Source: Drosophila miranda (taxonomy: Eukaryota; Arthropoda; Insecta; Diptera; Drosophilidae). From it: a stretch of DNA of 64,000 nt. The notes under the pieces are model-generated. The model made no database searches and had not been told where the DNA came from. It was given only the letters and a program-made list of their open reading frames with translations. This document shows positions 9,881 to 24,081 of the stretch, one piece after another (position 1 is the stretch's first letter; every line of letters begins with the position of its first letter). The stretch lies in contig NC_046674.1 of NCBI RefSeq assembly GCF_003369915.1, positions 20,649,657-20,713,656 on the forward strand, given 5' to 3'. The position numbers and the translations under genes are program-made.

Positions 9881-9886
9881 AATAAA
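9881..9886 (+). terminator. AATAAA poly(A) signal, probable Atox1 3' end
   Basis: Canonical AATAAA 264 nt after the Atox1 stop. Confidence 0.45.
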
Positions 9887-9889
9887 TAG

Positions 9890-12800
9890 GAATTATCTAC
9901 AAATTTACATTAGTATTCGATCTTGCCCAAGTTATAAGTAGCTCGTAGTTAGCCGACCAAAGGGTTGAATTATTCATTACCTATTACTCGAAGAAGAATT
10001 TTAAATTCAATTTAACAAATCAATCAAATCTAAATCGAAACAAATTGCCAAGATTTTGCCTCTATGCAGTATAATAATTATGAGTGCATATATTTCCAAT
10101 GTAGTAGCCAATAAATGATACACGCGTATGCCAATTGCCCTCTTATGATTACACATATGTAGTTCGATAACGAATTTTAATATCAAACATTTTTTCAATA
10201 ACAAATACATACAAATATATTTAAATCTTAACTAAGCTACCAAGTCTCACATATTCAATTGAGTTTCTTATAATGATTAAGGTACTTACTTACTGACATA
10301 CTCGTACATACTTTTAGAATGTAATGAAGGGAGTGTATGGAATTCCTAGACGTTAATATTCCCGTTTCATGCCATCCCAAAAACGTTAAACACGTTCTGA
10401 AATGTGTGGCACGGAAATCGGTCTTATTGCCGAGCCTAATCTCTTCCCGATCAGATGCAGGCATTTAGTCATGGGGCCTTGGTTATGGGGCTGAGGCTGG
10501 AGCAGCGGCTGGGGATTGCTGTCTCACCGAATCAACGACAAATAGTCATGTCTCATAGGGTCATGTCTTATAACAATCGAGGAGGGAGCATGCACACGTC
10601 ATAAATCTCTGGCAACGGCAAACCACACTTATCAAAATGAATATTTTTCATTTTCCTTTTTTCTGTTTTTTTATATTCTGTTGTATTCTGTTTTTTTTTT
10701 TTTCTGTGGACCATGTTCGGGGCGTAACGAAATTATCAATCAAATGCCAGTGTGGCATGCAAGAAATGCAGAACGGTCACACACAAAGAACGAAAGACTC
10801 TGGACTAATTGAGTTTAGAGGGAGACGCAACTCATCTCTCCGTTTGGAATTTGATGTCGCCTCTTGGATGTTGAGAGTTGCTACCTGAAGTTGTGGCTCG
10901 GCTTAGTGTGTCGACTCCTGTTGATTTATGCCCCATGCAGCGACACCAAACAATAAAGAACCCAGCAAGGGACGAACCAGCCTGTCACAACAAACGTCAC
11001 AGTCGTAGTCACGTCCTTCCCCCTGTTCCATGTCCCATTCGTTTAGATAGCATCATAAAAGGTTCATCCCCAGTCATTGGTAAGATCAAATTATCGACTC
11101 AAGTACCGTTCAAATAGCCCACAGTAAAATAAACAGTTAGTCAAGGAAATCTCCTGTTGTTTTTCCGAGCGCTGGGTGTATTGCTGGGATAGTTGGGATT
11201 ATAATTATCTGTAATTTTTGTCAGCAACTTATAAGCAGGAATCTATTATTGGGGTATAAAAAGATCTATTGGTTTCTGATCAAATGTGCAACTCAATGAT
11301 TGGCAATGATTGATCTGCAGTAAAAAGTAAAACTCTGCAACGCGAGCAGATCAAGTTTGTGTCAAAATTTGGCCATCACCCCCCTTTGTCTGGACCAGTC
11401 TGGTCTACCGAGTTTGTTGGTTTCATTCTTGTGCGAGTACGTTTTTTGTGGATGTTTTTCCATGCACACTTGGTGCATTGTAGACATTCCGAAAATCGTT
11501 GGCAAAATTCCTTGGCGCATGCTTTGCAGCAAGTCCTAACCAGTTGGCTGGTTCGCCTGGTCAAGTGGCTCGCGGATCGTTGGGGCATTGGCAGGACAGG
11601 ACTCGACTGGTTTACCATTTGGCGGCGATCTTGGCTGAAAGCACATACGCACTCTCGCAAATATACACATATACACACACACACACTGGCACTCACATGC
11701 GGACAAAAGTGCCGCCGTTGCAACGCGTTGTCTTGGCCGCGGCTGCGGCTGTGTTTATTGTCATGAGAGATGTGAGGAGAACCGACGGCCAGAACAATGG
11801 CACACTAAACTAAACTTAGGGCCCAACTCTGGCCATAAATTCCAAAATAAATTGTGACGTTTGTGAGGGTAAGAAATCTCTCAGAGCCTGCCAGTGCACG
11901 CACACTTACGCACACTCGCCTGGCAAGGTCATTTCAATAGAAACTTTTGTGACGGATGCCGAACGAATGTTCGTCCCTGGTCTCCTTAGTTAGTCCTGTG
12001 CCCGGTGGTTCATTGAACCATCAGCAACTCCTACGCCTGGCTGGCTTGGTTGCGAGTATACGTACGTTTTTGGGGGAACGGAACACAGTAGCCAGCATTT
12101 TGCAGTGCAAATTGCAGCTCTCTATCGTGGAGCGGGGGGCACAACACCGAGAGACGAGAGTCAAGAGACAAGAGACAAGAGACGGGGCGAGAGGCAGCCA
12201 GAGAGAAGACGACCAAACCTGTCGACGCAATGAAAATTCCTATGGCCCGAGCACTGCAGTTTCGATTCAGTTTCGAGCGTGTGCCAAGCCCACGAGCTCC
12301 GTTTGGCCATAACGAGAGCAAAGCTGGACAAAAGGAAGGCACACAACCAACGAAACAGCAGACAGGAGGCGAAAAATGCTAAGCGTAAATAGCTCATAGA
12401 TAATACTCGTAGTGCCCAGGCATTTTCAGGCGATGCTAGCGATGCAATGCGATGCGAGCGCAAACCCAAAACGCAAACAAAACAAAAGACTTAGGACACG
12501 AACTGGGCGAAGGAGCTAGAGCCCCAGTCATGTAACAACAGCAGCCCCAGCCTCCGCCTCGTACGAAGGCAGCCCTCGTAGAATTTCGACTCTGAACGAC
12601 CAACAAACGAAAGAAAAAAACAAGATCAACTGGTTTCGCGTCGAGCAAACACCAACAACAAAATACTCACTCAAAACGGAGAGCTCAAGACCAGTTGAGT
12701 CTGAGAGTCAGAGCCAGCGCCAGAGCCAGAGTTAGGCCAACAGACCAACAGACCATCAAACCATTGTTGCCTCTTCGTCGTCGTCTATTGCGCGTGCCTT

Positions 12801-13400
12801 CGGTCGGTCGGTGTCGGTAGATCGGTTGGTCTGTAAAAATACTTTTCCCCCAAAGAAGTTTCATTTGTGTTTTTGACTGTTCGTCGTGCAGAACGATTCT
12901 CCTGCGCTGCCAGTTCCTCTGCCCCGCGGCCAATGTCTCCCCCCGCCCACTGTCTATCACCGTCTGCATCTGTGCCTTTTGTGCCTGTTTGTATCTGTGT
13001 TTGTGTTTGCGAGCAGGCGTGTAATATGCGCGAAAAGCTGTTTTCGGTACATACAGCCTTTCCCATACATCCATAGAGTAAATTTTCCTGTTAACCGAAA
13101 ACCTGACAAAATATAATAGAATACCAGAAAAATAAATACAAACAACTACCATCGAAAACGCTCTCTGGGAGCGTGTGTGTATGCATCTACATATGTATCT
13201 TGGTGGTGTGTTGGTGTTTCTCTGTAAATGTGCATTTAAATATCCGTCTGTGTAAATATGCAAAAATGGAATGCAAACGTTGATTCTGCTGGTCGCCACT
13301 CAGCTAGCAGTAGGTGAAAGTAAAGCGATTTTTTTTTTAAATTAATTGCAAGCAGGCAATTTCGTACATACTGTGCCAAGTGATCCAGTAGCCAAGTGGA
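9890..13400. other. Long non-coding stretch after Atox1
   Basis: I see no gene. It contains T tracts near 10640-10710, a CA/GT microsatellite around 11660-11690, AGAGACAAGAGACA-type runs at 12155-12185, and CAGAGCCAGAGCC-type runs near 12710-12735. Many short open frames appear on both strands, but none has credible composition or splice partners. It is likely regulatory DNA for Atox1 or for the large ankyrin-BTB gene downstream. Confidence 0.4.
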
Positions 13401-13560
13401 GGCTGGCAGGTAAATTAACTGACTAATCACTCGGATGCTCCGACAAGGAGTGGAGTGACCCAGAGTTTCGAGTGAGTGGAAGGTGCAACGCGCGCGCAGT
13501 TGGAGACTTTTTGGATTTCGAATATCCGCTCGAGACATAGTAATAGGATACCTAGAAAAG
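13401..13560 (+). promoter_or_regulatory. Possible non-coding first exon of the ankyrin-BTB gene
   Basis: The sequence ending ...CCTAGAAAA is followed by a strong donor, GTGAGT (13560-13565 region), after a GC-richer block with no long frame. A pyrimidine-rich acceptor lies at about 19874 (CTTTTTGCAG), just upstream of the coding exon that starts at 19984. Joining the two would give an untranslated leader exon and a 6-kb intron. The start point is unknown, no clean initiator/downstream element pair was found, and other uses of the donor are possible. Confidence 0.22.
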
Positions 13561-13565
13561 TGAGT

Positions 13566-16500
13566 ACTATATTAGAGTTTTATATATTTTGGGTACCTTT
13601 AACTAAGAAATACCATATGAATTAGAAGGAATTTCGTATGGTGTATGTACTTAAATAGTTCTAACAGAATGGGTTCTGTATTATCTTCAATTCTCTATAT
13701 TAGAGCAGTTCAATCTGAATATAAAATTTGGAAAAAAAACACCCTGATCGAATGAATAAATATCCAAACATTTCTCTGGTTTCACATCCCTATCTCTAAC
13801 TAGCCATATCTCTTATCTCATAAATCTCCCATTTATTTGATTTTTCTGAGCTTCTGAGGATCTCGAGACAAGTAGCTACCACACCACACCTAGAAACCGT
13901 ACCCTAATGATTTGATTCTTTGGCTAAAATGGTCATAAGACGATGGAATAAATTTACTAATAGAGAACATGCACAGATCGGCATAGCTGGAGACCTATGC
14001 AAATGCGGCCCCCTTACAACGGTCGGTCCCCCCAGATCATAAATTATGCTAAAGACCCGCATGGGAAACTCTTTTTTGCTCTTTTCTTTTGGTATTTCTA
14101 TGTCGCAACCCAATTTCAATTTGGATCTCAGTTTGAGGCTCGTTGGGAACTCCGTTTATTTGTTAAGAACTCTGACAAAACATTTGGCAATAAGCTAGAA
14201 ATACGATGCATGTATCTGTGTATCTTATAGACACACTCTGCTCTTTTTTCCTTGTTCTGGTTTAGAGTGGACAACAAACAAGCTCGTAAATAGTCAAACA
14301 CATATACACACACAAGCGAATGTATGGTCTTAGATATATACATACATATATAAATACATATGTATAGTGTTCACCCAGGGGTAAACTATTTTTATTGACT
14401 TTAGCTTTGACGTTTGACACCTCTGCGGTTTTTGTTTACGATCTGAATAGGAATCACGAGAGCACAGCACACAAGATGGACAGGGACAGAGCGAAGGAGA
14501 ACTAACTCTATTCAAATACATACATAAATGTTAAATTTATCTAAATTGGGAAGATAATGAAGTTTCATGAAGTAAATTTACTTCTTATGCACTTAAAAGT
14601 CAATTGAATTTATTACTTGATTCTATACTGGATAAATTATTGTTCTTTAGCTCGATTTTCATGGCTATATGTTAATATTTTGATCATTTCGCAAATTTCA
14701 ACATTCCCGTAAATTCTAGCATACCGCACTGCCTGAGTAGGGGGTACACTGAACATATTTTATGGTATAAATCAGCGAATAAACTCTAACAAAGGCCTAG
14801 ACCCACGGACAGGCACAGCTGTCTCATGGAATTGTTAGAAACTGCTGGTTGGCCATTGGGTTAGGGTAGCGGGAGCAGGCGGGGGAGCCCACAAAGCCGC
14901 TCGTGCCGACACACCTGACAAGCGAACCAAACCCAATCGACCAGGTTCGAGCCAGATTCTATGGCTGACATTATTGATACATTATACGGCCATTTTATGG
15001 CGCGGCTGTCAAAGGGAAAGGGTTCAGAGTGGCGGAGAATCAGGGAAATACTTGTGGAGATGGAAACAGCGTATCAGCGTCAGATAAATAGAAATACTGG
15101 CTTTGATAGAGCTCTCTCGCTCTTTGGCCTAGGTGGAGCTTTGTTTTAATCACCAGCTGTTACAGCTCTTGCTCTCGTTTGATGGGCGCTCAATCGGCCC
15201 TTTTGTGTGTGTGGCTCTGGCTCTGACTCTGACTCTGCCCAAGACTCTTTAGCCCACTTTGGGCTGTCGCTGTCACCCGGCGAAAGAGAGCGGGCAGGGA
15301 GTGGCCCTTTGTCTCTCGTTAAGCCAATTGTCCATTAAGACCCAGAGCTGCTGGTCCTCTGATTGCATAAGCCCCTCCACGCTGGGCACACTCGTATTTT
15401 ATTTCACTGTCAGTTAAGATGAAAAATTGTTTTTATTATTTGCCTTTTCTTATTGGCATTTGCCCCTTGCTGACATCACGTGACAACAGCAACAGAAAAT
15501 GCTGGCTCGGGCTCGGGTTCGGTGGCATTTTTTCGGTTCGGCTCGAGCAAATAATTTAAATGTCAATGAGCGAGAGAGCAGGCGACGGCGGCGACTCTAA
15601 CCAGATAACCAGCTTGTGGCTTGCTGGGTCCCGGTCCGGACCCAGCCCCAGCCCATGACGAGCCGATACCCCAGTCAAAACCCCCAGCCAAGTGACCTAA
15701 TTTCGAGCAGACACTGCAGCAGAGCAGAGCCAGAGAAACACTTTCTCCTGGACCGAACCGATCGAGTTCTGGCTTGTCGTGGGCCCAACTTCGACCTCGT
15801 CTCGGGCTTGCAATTAAGAGAAAATTTAATTTTGAATTTATTAAAGGTAAATAAGAAGCAGACGGCAGCGACAGCCCCCAAAAAATATTCGTGTCTCGCT
15901 CTTGACATAAATCAAAATTTTTCTTTCCTATATGTATAACTACATATATAATTTATACACACATGCAATCAAATCCAGAACGGACAGAAAAACAGACAGC
16001 AGCTGCAGAAGAAGCGACAGAAAAAGGAAAGATAATGATGGCACTCCACAGATTCTTTGGTTGCCACAACAAGGCCCCTGGATCTGGATTGGCCTTGGGT
16101 ACGGTACGAGTATTTGCTGAAAGCATTTCTGAAATCAAATTAAGATCAACTGGTTCCCAGTCCGAGTCAATCATACGATGACTGCATCACAGCTGATGCA
16201 TGTAATTAGAGAGGTGCGGCAATTTTTGGGGATTAGTTGGCTGACAATTCTAATATGCTTAAAGCTTAAAAGTTGTTTAGTCTATGAAAATGATTTTCTA
16301 ATATTTAATGCAGATAGTAATTTGCTTTGGGAGTTCCTTTTGGAAAATTTTAGCCTCTTCTGAGACTACAAATCCTATAAAAATATAAAACTCTCACAGG
16401 CACACATTCCCCAAGAGATCGAAGCCAAAGGCCATCAGGCCACTTGAAATTTTTTCAGTGTTTGCTTTCAACTCAATAATTTTGGGGGATCACAAATCGA

Positions 16501-19500
16501 ATAATCAAATACAAATACAAACACAAATACAACGAAACGAAGAGCAGATTCCAAAGTATCAGTTACAAAACGTTTCAATTTTTGCTGCCTCACTGGGTTT
16601 CTCGTGGAGGGGAGCGAATCATCCGGGGATCGGTTATCCGCGACCCACAAGAGAGGTGCCGGCTCCGCCAAGGTAAGAGAGAGAAAGAAAGAGAGAGAGT
16701 AGGTAGGGAAGCAGGGAGACAGTGCCCCAGAAATCAGATACTTTTCATTTGCCACATACTCGTAGCCCAACGAGAAGAATGCCCACCAAATTGGTGATAA
16801 ATTTGTCGATGAAATTGTTTAGATAGCAAAATCCGCCGAAACTCTCTTTTTCTCCTTTGGAATGAGTTGTTTTCGTAGTTCTTGTGCCTGGCCATGTTGC
16901 CACCGCAACTATCTATAAATGGCTAATGACATTGGATTTGCATAAGCTATGCAATTAATCTTTGTAATAAGTGGAAACCGAAGCAAACCGAAACCAAACC
17001 AAATCGAACCGCAGGCCAAAGACAAACATTCGGGGCTCGAGGCACAAGCAGAAGATGGGAGATGGGGAGAAAAAACTTGGAATTATTGGGAATTTTCAGC
17101 GTAAATCTTTAGTATGATTAATGAATGGAGGGACGCGATAGGTCCCCAACCATAAACCAATGATATTCTGGTTTATTATGCAAATTATGCGTTAAGGGCG
17201 TAGAAGGCCGCATCTATTAGTGTCAGGTCTATGGGCACAATCGAACACTATCCACCAACGCCCGCCACCTGACCAGCCTTAGAATCGGACCCACATGTGG
17301 CCACATTCAGAAAATCAAAGTCACACTCCCACACGGAATGGATTGGACTTGGATTCCCAGCTGCACATTGTTGCATATTAATGGGTCTGGAACGGACTTC
17401 AAACAGTTAGTCGCATGTGCGGCATATTAATTATGGAATTTCTTTTGCTTCAACCTCTGCAACGAACCTTCGGTCGCGTATCTCTGCGTGTCTCTGCGTG
17501 TGCGTGGAACCTCGACTGCGAGCTGGCCTTTCTCTTTGGAATGCGGTAGCTGCCAAAGAGAAGATGAAAATTACTCATAAGGCACCAGAAAATCTGCCGA
17601 CCTGGCTGGCACTTTACTTGTTTGGTAGAAATTTCCCACATTTGTTGCTATACCCAAAGAATGTTCTTCAAGTTTTATAGCAGATCTTAAAATTGATTTA
17701 GCTTGACTAAGATAGTCTTAGACAATACTACCACTACGACCATATACTCTGCTACTTCTCAAGTTCTTTAAACAATATTTTCTTATGCTATTGGCAAAAG
17801 TATATTCTCATACAATCACAGAAAGAGAGAGGGGAAAAACTATTGAAAATAAATAGACTCGTCTTCTTTCTTAATTTCCTGGAAATCATATCTTTCACCT
17901 TATATCGGAAATGGTAATTCCAATCCGATTGAGTAACAGAACATTAGCTTAGCAGACAGACTTTGACAGTTTGTTAGAGAGCTATAAAGTGGGTTATTTG
18001 ATATCGGTTTGCTGGCCAGAGTAACACTTTGCCAGAGATCTGAGTAGAGTGCTTTCTCGCCCAGGCCCAGAGACAGAGACAGAGACAGAGCCATAAATCT
18101 GCCAGCCAGCTAGCCAGCCAACCAGCAGCAGGTTGGGTTGCGGTTACGAGCATAAGAATGGAGACGACGACTAATGCCATTTAAAATGCGGCAGTTTAGG
18201 TTTAGCTGCCATTTATATGGGTGTCAATCCACGTTCTTTGATTTGACTGTCGATTATTGAGTGTCAGGCCAGAGCGCAACTAATTAATGCGCAGCCTGAA
18301 ACGAAGACATAAAATAAAACGAACAAAACCAAAAAACGGTTAAAAAGAAATCTCCCAGACGCCAGGGAGAGGAGCTGCGCAGATGACCTCTTTCCGCAGC
18401 AGACTGATAAGGGGTCGTAGATCAAACAATTGGATTGATACATTAATGAACGCAAGGCACCCACACGTTGTGAAATATATCTACATATGTATGTACATAC
18501 GAGTATTTGAATCGATCGAAAACATGGCAAAAGTATTCAAACTGTTTGTCGAATGCTCGTATAGCAAGGTCGAATCGATCGAAAAGCAAGCCCATTTGTC
18601 ATGCGCAGTTATGGGGGAGGGCTGTTCATATAATATATAATATGTATATAATATGTGGGACGTTCTAGCATGAATCATATAATATGATGATGCTTATTTT
18701 CTCTGCTCACATTTCGTGGTATAATTTGAGTTGCAGTCACTCAACTAAAAGCAATGGTATGCGACATTAAAATACATAATTATTTCTAATTCAGTTTCTC
18801 TTCTTCTTAAACCATTTTCAAGGCATTCTAACACTTTCATTCTAATCAGAAAATATGATCCATATCGGTACATCATGATATCTAGTGTGTTAGAGACAGA
18901 CGCCATATATGAATCATAGCTCTTACTTATTTGGAACCTGTTCGAATACCAAAGTACATACATATGCACATACATATGATGCTATATGGCATCCTCATCC
19001 TCACCACCATCATCACTCTCTCACTGCCCCCCACTCCACTTGAGTCGGACGGGCTTCCTCTGCCCCCCTCGAGCACTTCCGATAAGATCGCTTTCAGCAT
19101 TCAATAGAAAAATTAAAAACAAACCAAACGGCACACTTGATTGGAGGTTCGTCGCGGGCTGGGGGACATTTATGCCGGGAACGGGAACGATAAGAGAAGC
19201 AGCTGCTGGAGAAAGAAAATGTTGTTGGTTTTTTACGATGGTTTATGGATGGCAGAAATGTCTGACATTATGCCGGCAAAAACAATTTCCAGTGAAATGA
19301 AATCGAACGGCATTGATTGCATGCCAATGTGGCTCCAAAGTTCTTGATCGACACCTGCAGCCAGCCGCCGACGAAGACGACGACGACTACGACGACGACG
19401 ACGATGTTCCATCAGACGACGCACCATTCCGACTACGACTACGACTCAGACGGTGATGGAGACTGAGACTGAGACGGACACAAACACTGAGTTTGAGACT

Positions 19501-19874
19501 GAGACTGAGACCGGTGACCATTTATAGAGTAACTAGCGACTAGCAAGACGATCAACAGACGATCAACTTGCCATCACAATGACGCAAAACACGCAATGGC
19601 CCAAGACTCTACCCCGGCGGCTGCCTGGCCTGGCCATCTCCCCAGTCCAGTCCCCAGTTGGAGGAGCTTTCTCTGGGGCGAGGAGGAGGCAGCGTTAATT
19701 ATTATGGGCAGAGGAAGTGGAGACGACGTCGGCAGCGACTAATTGCACTGCGGCTGCAGTGACCATTGTGGAGCGTCTAGCCTGCTGCCCAGAGACCCCT
19801 CTTTCCTCTTACCTTTCCCATTAATTGTCAGTGCATTATTTAATCGAAATGCTTGTTTATTTCACTTTTTGCAG
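13566..19874. other. Non-coding region, probable intron or upstream regulatory DNA
   Basis: No supported gene. Notable items are a CACGTG E-box at 15477-15482, CTCTGGCTCTGACTCT-type runs at 15210-15240, a GAGAGAAAGAAAGAGAGAG tract at 16677-16700, and GACGACGACTACGACG-type triplet repeats at 19370-19450 followed by GAGACTGAGACTGAGAC runs to about 19510. A 62-codon frame begins with ATG at 14961 but has no other support. Confidence 0.4.
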
Positions 19875-19983
19875 AGCCGGAAAATGCAGCAGCTGGAACT
19901 CTGAACTCCGACCTCTGACTTTGGCTGAGAAAGAACAAGGACAACACATAAAAAACACACACACACGCACGTACACACTCAAA

Positions 19984-20102
19984 ATGCCCACCCGCCACAA
20001 TTGGGATACGGAGCGTGTGGGCGTGGCACATCTGGCTGGGGCTCTGAGTCCGCTTTGCATAACCGATGCCAATCATGAGATATTGCGGCCAAAGCCACGA
20101 AG
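19984..20102 (+). CDS. Alternative first coding exon 1 of the ankyrin-BTB gene
   Basis: ATG in the strong fly context CTCAAAATG, then 39 codons (MPTRHNWDTERVGVAHLAGA...) and two bases AG directly followed by a GTGAGT donor. The phase (2) and the split codon AG+A = Arg match exactly the acceptor at 30962/30963, where the body of the ankyrin-BTB gene begins. A leader exon probably starts after the TTTTTGCAG acceptor at about 19874; it carries an upstream ATG with a 6-codon frame (MQQLEL). The resulting isoform would be 1,307 aa with an unrelated short N-terminus. The exon is inferred from frame, start context and splice sites only. Confidence 0.6.
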
Positions 20103-20532
20103 GTGAGTCCCAATCCCATTGGAATCGAATAAACCCAAGGCGAATACTCGTAGAAGAGTGTAGAAAGAGTATAACGTAACCATACCATACTTAATATCGA
20201 TGATTTGTTCTTGAGCTTAGTTGCAGGTCTGGTCTAATGGTCTGGTTTCTAATGCCCAATCTAGTAATATCCATAATATGTAGCTTTATGTTTCACGCGC
20301 AGAACTTGATTTTCCAACAAATTATTTAATTTCGGTATTGACTCTGGTCGCACATATTCAAATGTATGTACATAGCTACACATAGGTATCTCTATGAACA
20401 AATTTATGGTGGCAGAAAGGGGTGGCTGCCATTTTTAATAGCTAGATTCTCACAGATAGCGGTGAAGAGAAAGACACAGGGAGGAGGAGGACTGAGAGAA
20501 AATAAGATACACAAGACTCGGCCAATGTAATT

Positions 20533-20865
20533 ATATCCGGTACTCGAAGAGTTTAGGGATATATATACATATGTATGCATTACTTTCGTGGTGGGACATA
20601 CATATATTCTTGATCAGCACCAATAGCTCACTCGATATAGCCACGTTTGTCTGTCTGTCTGTTTATCTCGATGAGCGCTTAGAATAACAAAATGTTGTAT
20701 CCAGACTCCTGTGATATTACACAGCTAAAAGTGTGCTTAAAGATTTCAGCCCAAACAGCTTGATAGATAGCACGAAAGTCTGCACACAAGGTCCGTTTCC
20801 TCTATTTCTAGCAGTTTATTGTCTCGTTATACCCCTGTGCTTTTTGAGTACCTGGCTTAAATAGG
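20533..20865 (-). repeat. Dispersed repeat remnant B (mostly inverted)
   Basis: The left part shows the family's terminal block in reverse (ATCCGGTACTCGAAGAG, CTTGATCAGCACCAATAG, GTCTGTCTGTCTG, ACTCCTGTGATAT). The right edge shows a forward-looking CTTTTTGAGTACCTGGCTTAAA end. It appears to be a rearranged or nested remnant. Confidence 0.45.
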
Positions 20866-22339
20866 CGATGTTACAAGTTACAAGCAACCCTTCGATATCT
20901 TTTTATATTTTATAGTATATATATACATATATGTATATTCTTATGTTTCGCTTAATAGGTAGTGTTCTTTATAAATATTCTTGAAAATTTACTTGACGAT
21001 TTTAGCTCCTTACCTCTTCCCCCAGCTCATGCCCTTTACACCTTAACTCAATAACAAATCTTCAAACTTTGTTTACCCAACCCAACTATCCCCTAACTCT
21101 CCTGTTTACTGCCCAGGCTTTTGCACTCCCTTTGCCACTTAAACATCATCAAAGATAGCCCTTACTTCTTATTTCAAAGGCACATTACTTAATATTACTG
21201 GCACAGTACTCGCTGACCAAGTGCGTGGCAAATACGTGGCATTAAAACGGATATTAATCATTGACTTTCATACGTATTTATGTGTATTAATTAATAAAAC
21301 GTTGTTATGTTAATAAGTTAAAATACTTAAAATTATTCCTTGCGTATACTACTACTACTACCCACTATTCTCCAAGACATTCAAGTCCCCTCGCAAGAGT
21401 GTTTCAGAACTCATTTCGCGATTTTCGTAGACTGCTACAGTTGGCTGCGGGTCTGCTTCTACAGAAGCTGGACTTGGGGCTATGGATTCCGTTTTCTGAT
21501 GCCTATTTTATTGTTCGAAATTGGCTTTGCTCTCGATCCTGTTGACCCCGGTGCCCTTGAAGAGGAATGACAGTATAATTTTGATGTCGGGTAGTAATAT
21601 TTAATTGTTATTTGCTCAATGTCTCCTATAATTCTCCTATAATCCGAATAAACACGAAATCGAATTGGGACTTTTTTGGAACCCCGTGTCTAACTTTTAA
21701 TTTCGAATTCCAACCGCTCATTCAAATCCTCCCGCTGGGAAGTCGTTGAGTAAAACAGGCGACACGGCTCAGTTGTCCCTCTCTTTTTATGACCAATTCA
21801 CGTATCATTTTTTCGTTACTACATTTTACTTCAACACTATTGCCCTCTAGTGTTCATTTTTCCGTATATATTTTACATTCCATGTGGCTCCACCTTGCGG
21901 CAAGCTGTAGCAGCTGTTCATATATACATCGCTAGATGTCGCCATGAAAGAATGTAGCTAAACTTTTAACATTATGCAACAAAAAGTCGGCTATTCAATG
22001 AGCGCATAGTTAGAAATTAAAACAATAGGTGCCAAAGAAAGGGTGAAAAAAAAATTGAAATTACAAATTAATAAGCAAAATAAATCTAGAAAAATAATTT
22101 TGAATATTCCATAAAATTACTACACCTTTTTGGCATCAATTTCTTGATATTCTTTCAATTTTCAAGATAAAAGCTCCCCTAAAACGAAGTTGAAACCCCA
22201 ACTAAGATAACTTTTAACCCCCCAAAAGACCATTATTTATTCAAAAACATACACAAAATTCTCAGAGAGAGTATTAGAATCTGCTAGAACGTGTAGGAGG
22301 CTGAGTAACCACTGCATATTGATTTGATTCTTGTTACTT

Positions 22340-22678
22340 TAATATAAATCCGCTCTAATCCAGATTCAAAACTCTAAAAGATATGGTCATTCTCTTAAAT
22401 GTTGTGGATGCCACAGATTTTCGTCCTTTGTAGAGGCGGAAAGGGAGTGGAATAACTTTGAAACGAACTTGTTTCAGTGTGATATCACAGGAGCTTGGAC
22501 CAAAATTGAAATTGCTTTAGATCTTATAGTCTCTGAGAACTGGGATGCGGGATGCTGATCAAGATGATATATACTTTGTGGGGTCGGAAACGCTTCCTTC
22601 TGGGCGTTACACATATCCACTTTCCCCACAAATCTAATATATGTACCTTTATACTCTTCTTGAGTATCGGGTATAAAA
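22340..22678 (+). repeat. Dispersed repeat remnant C
   Basis: Shares GATATGGTCATTCTC, GTGGATGCCACAGATTTTCG, GATATCACAGGAG, GGGGTCGGAAACG, CTTCCTTCTGGGCGTTAC and the TTGAGTATCGGGTATAAAA end with copies A, D and F. The 5' block and the GACGGACGG run are missing. Confidence 0.65.
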
Positions 22679-24058
22679 ATGATGAATGATGAAAATAACC
22701 CATCTAATACCCCAAAACTGTCAAAGAATATTTAAGTACTCAGAATGATTTGGTTGTATTTACTCCTATGCTCATGTACCATCATGAGATGGTTTTCTTT
22801 AGCTCTTGTCTGCTTTCTTATCGGTCTTCAGAGATATGTACGTGTACCAGTGGGCTCAAAAGTTTTCCAACCGCCCAACCGCCACGCCACCAGCAATGCC
22901 AACTATTTTTGGACTGCGACACTTGCATGCATAATTGTGCACAAAGGCGTGAAGGGAGGCGGCAAGGTACACAAGAACACTGCCGGGTGAGGGAGGGACA
23001 GACAGACAGGGCAGTCAGACAGGCCAAGTTGAACGGACAATAATCTTTTGTTCTGGCCGGAGTCGACCAACTTCTTTTCGGAAGTGATACAAGAACAACA
23101 AATAAGAAAACACCAGATAAAGAAGTTGACGTAGGAGCTGGGGCTGGTAGGAATGGCGGACGCTAGACGATTTTCGGAAATCATAATGTATTGTTTGTTT
23201 GTTTGTTTTTGTTTGCTTGTGTGTGTGTGTGTGTTGTCTGTTTGTCCGTTGGCCAGATATCTTCTTGGTCTCTAGACCAAACGGGAACGATCTGTCTGCG
23301 ATTCGTTTTCGCATTGTGAAGCCGGTCAAGGTTAATTTGGAAAATATTAGTGTCAGCACAGTCGGAGCGGGATGCGGAGGGGGCAGGAAGCCCCCAGGCA
23401 GAGAGAAGAAGATCACTCCGGATGTGTGCCACAAAAAGAAGATACTCGTAGAAGCACAAACTGGCTTTACGACCCCAGCGAAGGCACAGATGAATAATTA
23501 TTAAATGCGGGCCTGGCCCGGACCAGCCCAGTCAGACACGACTAATTCAATTAAAACGAAACTAGAGCTTGAGGTACAGATACAGATACAGATACAGATA
23601 CAGGTACAGATAGAGATTGATGCTCGAGACGCGTCGAGTCGAGTGTTGCTGGGGATGAAGGTTTCTGTTAAGGTTTTGGTCTTTTTCCTCGCAAAGTTCA
23701 AGCTCGATTGAGAAATCGCCAGGCAGTGGCAGCGGCAGACAATTGCTGATTGAAATCTCAGTCCACCCCGCAGGAAACAGGGGAAACAGAAATATGACTG
23801 GCATTTTGCGAAACTTTATTGTAGCTTCGTTTTTGTGTGTTGCTGGCAATTAAAAGTTTGAAATGCGAGTAACAACAAACAAATGACAGTTGGAAATATT
23901 TCACACAAACGAAAGTGAAAACGGCAAAATGTGAATAATTAGCAGAGGGCCGACAATAAAGGGAATCAAATAATAATAGCTAACGAACTGGAATAGGAAA
24001 AATGTACGAAAAATTCGCCACAATTGCCAGACGGCGAATTGTTGAACAGGTAGCAGAT

Positions 24059-24081
24059 ACTCGTACTCGTACTCGTACTCG
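24059..24081. repeat. ACTCGT tandem repeat
   Basis: Four near-perfect ACTCGT units in a row, containing the octamer TACTCGTA-like core that is scattered through the window. Confidence 0.8.

Noticed and set aside
14961-15149. 62-codon ATG frame (MADIIDTLYGHFMARLSKGK...)
   Set aside because: Proper ATG and plausible composition, but there is no splice partner in phase with the ankyrin-BTB acceptor, no promoter or poly(A) signal, and it sits in a long non-coding region.
15477-15482. CACGTG E-box
   Set aside because: A single 6-base match over tens of kilobases of non-coding DNA is expected by chance.
15963-16181. 72-codon ATG frame tested as another first exon of the ankyrin-BTB gene
   Set aside because: The donors available inside it (GTACGG, GTACGA) leave phase 1 or 0, whereas the acceptor at 30962 needs phase 2.
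23199-23504. 101-codon frame starting in a GT microsatellite
   Set aside because: The first part is translated (GT)n and the rest has no splice sites or resemblance to known proteins.
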